DNA of 64,000 nt from CAYJFD01 sp964369605 (lineage in GTDB: Bacteria; Bacteroidota; Bacteroidia; Bacteroidales; UBA932): NCBI GenBank assembly GCA_964369605.1, contig CAYJFD010000001.1, forward strand, positions 1-64,000, given 5' to 3'. Under the pieces are notes generated by a model. The model was not told the origin of the DNA. It saw nothing but the letters and a program-made list of their open reading frames with translations, and ran no database searches. The position numbers were made by a program, and so were the translations under genes. Numbering within the stretch: position 1 is the first letter of the stretch; every line of letters begins with the position of its first letter. This document shows, piece by piece, positions 60,828 to 64,000 of this stretch.

Positions 60828-61991
60828 TTAGTATAAGAAATTATTAAATGGGAATCTACCAGCGTGTATTTCAGCAGCCATCTTATATAAATCTGACCTA
60901 AGTTTTACTATGTTTATTTTTTCTTTTGCGGAGATAAATATATTAGGGTCATAGCCCATCTCAAAAAGCTGCTTACTGAGTTCCTCTAGACTTATGTTTT
61001 CTGGCTTTATTTCGCCTAATTCAAACTCATCTAACTCTTCATACTTATAGTTGTCTACCTTATTAAAAATGTAGAATACTGGCTTATTTTCAGCTCCTAT
61101 CTCCTTAAGTGTTTTATCTACTACTTCTAGCTGCTCTTTATAGTTAGGGTGTGATATATCGACTACGTGACAAAGTACATCAGCTTCACGCACTTCATCT
61201 AGCGTGCTTTTGAATGATTCTACTAATTGAGTAGGTAATTTTCTTATAAATCCTACTGTATCAGTTAGTAAGAAATATACATTTTCTATTACCACTTTTC
61301 TTACAGTTGTATCAAGTGTAGCAAAAAGTTTATTTTCAGCAAAGGTATCGCTCTTTGAAATTAAATTCATCAGTGTACTTTTACCTGCGTTTGTATAACC
61401 TACAAGTGCTACTCTCACCATAGATCCTCTATTTGATCTCTGAGAGGCCATTTGTCTATCTATCTTTTTGAGTTCATCTTTTAACTTACTTATCTTGTTT
61501 AAGATGATACGTCTGTCAGTTTCTATTTGAGTTTCTCCAGGACCTCTCATACCAATACCTCCTTTTTGTCTTTCAAGGTGTGTCCACATTCGTTTTAATC
61601 TTGGAAGTAGGTATTGATATTGCGCTAGCTCTACTTGAGTTTTAGCGTAAGCTGTTTTGGCCCTTTGAGCAAAGATATCTAAGATTAGGTTAGTCCTATC
61701 TAGTATTCTGCATTTGAGTTCATTCTCAAGATTTCTAAGTTGAGTAGGGGATAGTTCATCATCAAATATAACTAGATTTACTAAATTCTCCTCTATGTAT
61801 TCTTTTATCTCTTGTATCTTGCCTTTTCCTACATACGTGGAAGTATTAGGTCTGTCAAGTTTTTGAGTGAATCTCTTTATTGTCTCAGCACCAGCTGTTT
61901 GAGCTAGGAAATCTAGTTCATCTAAGTATTCATTAGTAGTAAATTCGTTTACTAGCTTTGTAATTACTCCTACTATAACGCAAGTATCCAT
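60828..61991 (-). CDS. hflX: GTPase HflX
   Basis: HflX splits or rescues stalled ribosomes under stress. The 387-residue protein has the N-terminal HflX domain (TAGAETIKRFTQKLDRPNTS), the glycine-rich QKGGIGMRGPGETQIETDRR, the G1 motif GYTNAGKSTLMN, TDTVGFIRKLPTQLVESFKS and NKVD. The C-terminal extension is short. It lies 75 bases after tonB and probably has its own start signal behind a hairpin terminator. Confidence 0.96.
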   Translation of the reverse strand: MDTCVIVGVITKLVNEFTTNEYLDELDFLAQTAGAETIKRFTQKLDRPNTSTYVGKGKIQEIKEYIEENLVNLVIFDDELSPTQLRNLENELKCRILDRTNLILDIFAQRAKTAYAKTQVELAQYQYLLPRLKRMWTHLERQKGGIGMRGPGETQIETDRRIILNKISKLKDELKKIDRQMASQRSNRGSMVRVALVGYTNAGKSTLMNLISKSDTFAENKLFATLDTTVRKVVIENVYFLLTDTVGFIRKLPTQLVESFKSTLDEVREADVLCHVVDISHPNYKEQLEVVDKTLKEIGAENKPVFYIFNKVDNYKYEELDEFELGEIKPENISLEELSKQLFEMGYDPNIFISAKEKINIVKLRSDLYKMAAEIHAGRFPFNNFLY

Positions 61992-62018
61992 GTCTTTATC
62001 TTATAATATTTTACACAA

Positions 62019-62044
62019 AACCCACTAAGCAGGCTTAGTGGGTT
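62019..62044 (-). terminator. Hairpin terminator after tonB
   Basis: AACCCACTAAGC pairs with GCTTAGTGGGTT around AG; on the minus strand it is followed by TTTTGTG. It ends the tonB transcript before hflX. Confidence 0.8.
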
Positions 62045-62066
62045 ATTTATCATTATTTTAATTATA

Positions 62067-62759
62067 CTATCTTAAGACGAATCTTACAGGGAAAGTATAA
62101 TTTACAGCTACTGCTCTGTCTCTCTGTTTACCAGGTACCCATTTTGGAGAAGATTGAACTACTCTGACAGCCTCTTTATCGATAGATGAGTCAACACCTC
62201 TAAGTACTCTTACATTTTTAACTTGGCCAGTTTTATCAACTGTAAAGTGTAGAGTTACAACACCTTGAATACCATTTTCAGCTGCGCTAGTAGGATATAC
62301 TAAGTTTTTGTTTACCCATTTAGAAAACTCACTTGGGCCACCACCATTAAATGAAGGCTTCTCTTCTACTAATGCAAATGGAATAGCTTCTTCTATAATT
62401 TCTTCTTCATAGACCTCTTCAACGTAATCTCTGAATTCTACTCCTAAGTCGTTACTATCTTCAAGACTCACGAATAAGTCATCCTCTACTTCTATATCGT
62501 CATCAACGATAGCTATTTCGTCAGATAGTATAGGTACTTTAGGTGCTTCAGGTACTGGAGGTGGAGCCTCCGTAGTAATAGGAGTTTCTTCGATTTCGAT
62601 TTCAACAGTTGTCTCCTCTTCAAACACTGAAGCTACTTCACCAGATGATTTCCATTCAAAAGCAACATATACTAAAATTAGCGTTAAAGCATAACCTATT
62701 AGCGTGAATAGGCCTTTTTTGTTTTCGAGATTTGCTTTTTCTGATTTTTTTATCTCCAT
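62067..62759 (-). CDS. TonB-family energy transducer
   Basis: The 230-residue protein has one N-terminal membrane helix (FTLIGYALTLILVYVAF), an acidic and proline-rich periplasmic stretch (PITTEAPPPVPEAPKVP), and a C-terminal TonB domain with PSEFSKWVNKNLVYPTSAAE, VTLHFTVDKTG and SPKWVPGKQRDRAVAVNYTF. It passes proton-motive energy from ExbB/ExbD to outer-membrane receptors. No exbB/exbD are adjacent. The acidic repeat-rich linker (EEVYEEEIIEEAIP) is longer than usual. Confidence 0.93.
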   Translation of the reverse strand: MEIKKSEKANLENKKGLFTLIGYALTLILVYVAFEWKSSGEVASVFEEETTVEIEIEETPITTEAPPPVPEAPKVPILSDEIAIVDDDIEVEDDLFVSLEDSNDLGVEFRDYVEEVYEEEIIEEAIPFALVEEKPSFNGGGPSEFSKWVNKNLVYPTSAAENGIQGVVTLHFTVDKTGQVKNVRVLRGVDSSIDKEAVRVVQSSPKWVPGKQRDRAVAVNYTFPVRFVLR

Positions 62760-62852
62760 AATATTTTATTTTACTTATTTCCGAGTATATTATTTAGTGC
62801 GTAAAGGTATGTAAATATTTTTTATTTTACATAATAAATATGCCATTTTTTG

Positions 62853-62860
62853 TAATTTTG
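62853..62860 (+). promoter_or_regulatory. Predicted -7 box for ybeY
   Basis: TAATTTTG, 22 bases before ATG 62883. Confidence 0.45.
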
Positions 62861-62882
62861 CAGTCTAATTCAATTTTATATT

Positions 62883-63374
62883 ATGATTACCTACCACCTA
62901 CATGACACACTTCAAAATGCGAAGTTTAAAATTAAAAACAAGAGAATCTTAAATTCTTGGATTAAGGAAATAATTTCTGAGCATCAATATAAAGTAGGTG
63001 ATATAAATATTATCTTAGTAGATGATCAAGAAATATTAAGAATTAATAAGGAGTACCTTTCACATAATTATTATACTGACATAATTACATTTGATACTTC
63101 AGAGTATGATGAAGATCTAGCTCTGATTGAAGAATCAACAAGAGTTTCTCGAAAGGTTAAGTCTATATCTAGCGATATTTTTATTAGCGTTGATACAGTA
63201 AGAGAAAATGCAGGAAAATATAATGTAGATGAGTTAGAAGAATTACATAGAGTTATAATACATGGAATACTCCATTTGATAGGATATGATGATCATGATC
63301 CGAAAGACAAGGAAAAGATGAGAGAGGCAGAGAGAACATCACTAACACTTTTAAGAAATAAGTATGGAATTTAA
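62883..63374 (+). CDS. ybeY: Endoribonuclease YbeY
   Basis: YbeY is a zinc endoribonuclease needed for rRNA maturation and ribosome quality control. The 163-residue protein has the metal motif HGILHLIGYDDH (HxxxHxxxxxH), plus NIILVDDQEILRINKEYLSH and TDIITFDTSEY earlier. Normal length. mnmG starts 11 bases before its stop. Confidence 0.95.
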   Translation: MITYHLHDTLQNAKFKIKNKRILNSWIKEIISEHQYKVGDINIILVDDQEILRINKEYLSHNYYTDIITFDTSEYDEDLALIEESTRVSRKVKSISSDIFISVDTVRENAGKYNVDELEELHRVIIHGILHLIGYDDHDPKDKEKMREAERTSLTLLRNKYGI

Positions 63375-64000
63375 TTATGATATCATAGTAGTAGGAGCGG
63401 GGCACGCTGGATGTGAGGCTGCGTATAGTGCCTCAAAGATGGGATCTAAAGTACTTCTTATCACCATGGATATGAATAAGATAGCTCAAATGTCTTGTAA
63501 TCCATCTATGGGTGGGATAGCTAAGGGTCAGATAGTCAGGGAGATAGATGCTTTAGGAGGATGTAGTGGCTTAGTGACCGATGCAAGTACTATTCAGTTT
63601 AGGATGCTTAACAAATCTAAAGGTCCTGCTATGTGGAGCCCTCGTGCTCAATGTGACAGAATATTGTACTCGCTAAATTGGAGATATATCCTCGAAAACA
63701 CCTCAGGATTAACGATTTGGCAAGATACTGTAACAAATTTAATCCTTTCAGAATCAAAAATTTCTGGACTTACTACACAACAGGGCGCTACATTTTACGC
63801 AAAACGAGTTATTTTAACTGTTGGAACCTTCTTAAATGGAAAAATGTTTATAGGTCCGACCACCTTAGAAGGCGGAAGATCAGCTGAGCCTTCTTCCTAT
63901 TTTCTAACTGAACAGTTAGCTCAGATTGGAATACCTACTGCAAGGATGAAAACAGGGACACCCCCAAGAATAGATATAAGAAGCGTTGATACTGCAAAAA
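63364..64000 (+). CDS. mnmG: tRNA uridine 5-carboxymethylaminomethyl modification enzyme MnmG, partial
   Basis: The gene runs off the right edge. I start it at ATG 63364 (MEFNYDIIVVGAGHAGCEAA), inside the end of ybeY by 11 bases, and the frame is open to the window end (212 codons). MnmG with MnmE puts carboxymethylaminomethyl on wobble U34. It has the FAD fold GAGHAGCEAA, AQMSCNPSMGGIAKGQIVRE, DALGG, FRMLNKSKGPAMWSPRAQ and KMKTGTPPR-like RMKTGTPPRI. It acts on the same wobble uridines that MnmH selenates. Confidence 0.96.
   Translation, partial: MEFNYDIIVVGAGHAGCEAAYSASKMGSKVLLITMDMNKIAQMSCNPSMGGIAKGQIVREIDALGGCSGLVTDASTIQFRMLNKSKGPAMWSPRAQCDRILYSLNWRYILENTSGLTIWQDTVTNLILSESKISGLTTQQGATFYAKRVILTVGTFLNGKMFIGPTTLEGGRSAEPSSYFLTEQLAQIGIPTARMKTGTPPRIDIRSVDTAK

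Overview
The window is a gene-dense, AT-rich stretch of a chromosome from a member of the Bacteroidetes, most likely order Bacteroidales. The placement rests on gene content and signals. There are SusR-like hybrid AraC/TPR lipoprotein regulators, BACON-domain lipoproteins, a Wolinella-type fumarate reductase/succinate dehydrogenase pair, and a conserved coaX / outer-membrane protein / TPR / lptC / PPIase run. Leaders are A-rich and lack Shine-Dalgarno motifs. Copies of the Bacteroidetes -7 promoter box TAnnTTTG sit in front of many genes. I cannot name the genus. No phage, insertion sequence, CRISPR array or plasmid gene is visible; this looks like core chromosome.

Layout. 1-4.9 kb: a truncated sensor-regulator with an apparent frameshift, then two exported lipoproteins. 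4.9-12.3 kb: one tight leftward gene run, mlaE-mlaF-tsaE-mnmH-selD-nadB-nadC-nadA, joining lipid transport, tRNA modification, selenium activation and de novo NAD synthesis. 12.4-16.9 kb: comM/yifB, a TPR protein and an EnvC-like protein, rightward. 17-20.4 kb: uvrA and a metallo-beta-lactamase-fold hydrolase, leftward. 20.5-23.4 kb: deoxynucleoside kinase, panC, panD and a flippase-like membrane protein, facing a DUF2156 gene. 24.4-27.3 kb: tyrS-rbfA-lolC/E-like. 27.3-32.3 kb: a large HExxH/propeller/barrel protein, a thioredoxin-like lipoprotein, tRNA-Gln, a DedA-type protein and tadA, leftward. 32.5-34.4 kb: groES-groEL. 34.4-44.7 kb: an FtsX-type permease, then ychF-thyA-folA-glycosyltransferase-yfhO-mutS, leftward. 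44.7-45.7 kb: an EEP nuclease. 45.8-55.2 kb: mfd-coaX-OMP-TPR-lptC-ppiD, leftward. 55.16-55.51 kb: a very AT-rich gap with repeated 9-mers. 55.5-64 kb: ruvB, DUF4251, frdA-frdB-hydrolase, hflX, tonB, ybeY and the start of mnmG.

The most striking observation is that selD is itself a selenoprotein gene. The annotated frame begins only after an in-frame TGA. Restoring that codon as selenocysteine gives the canonical N-terminus (GAGUGCK) of selenophosphate synthetase, and a two-stem hairpin that fits a bacterial SECIS follows directly. The next gene upstream is mnmH, which uses selenophosphate to make 2-selenouridine in tRNAs including tRNA-Gln, and a tRNA-Gln(TTG) gene lies in the window. Of the 51 protein-gene stops I checked by hand, only nadB ends in TGA.

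Other points of interest: a seven-A tract that breaks the lipoprotein signal of the first gene out of frame; several promoter boxes that sit 1-5 bases from the start codon, implying leaderless mRNAs; four TTATTAACA 9-mers in the mfd-ruvB gap; separate neighbouring genes for the two modules of MprF; and an frdAB pair without the cytochrome subunit gene beside it.
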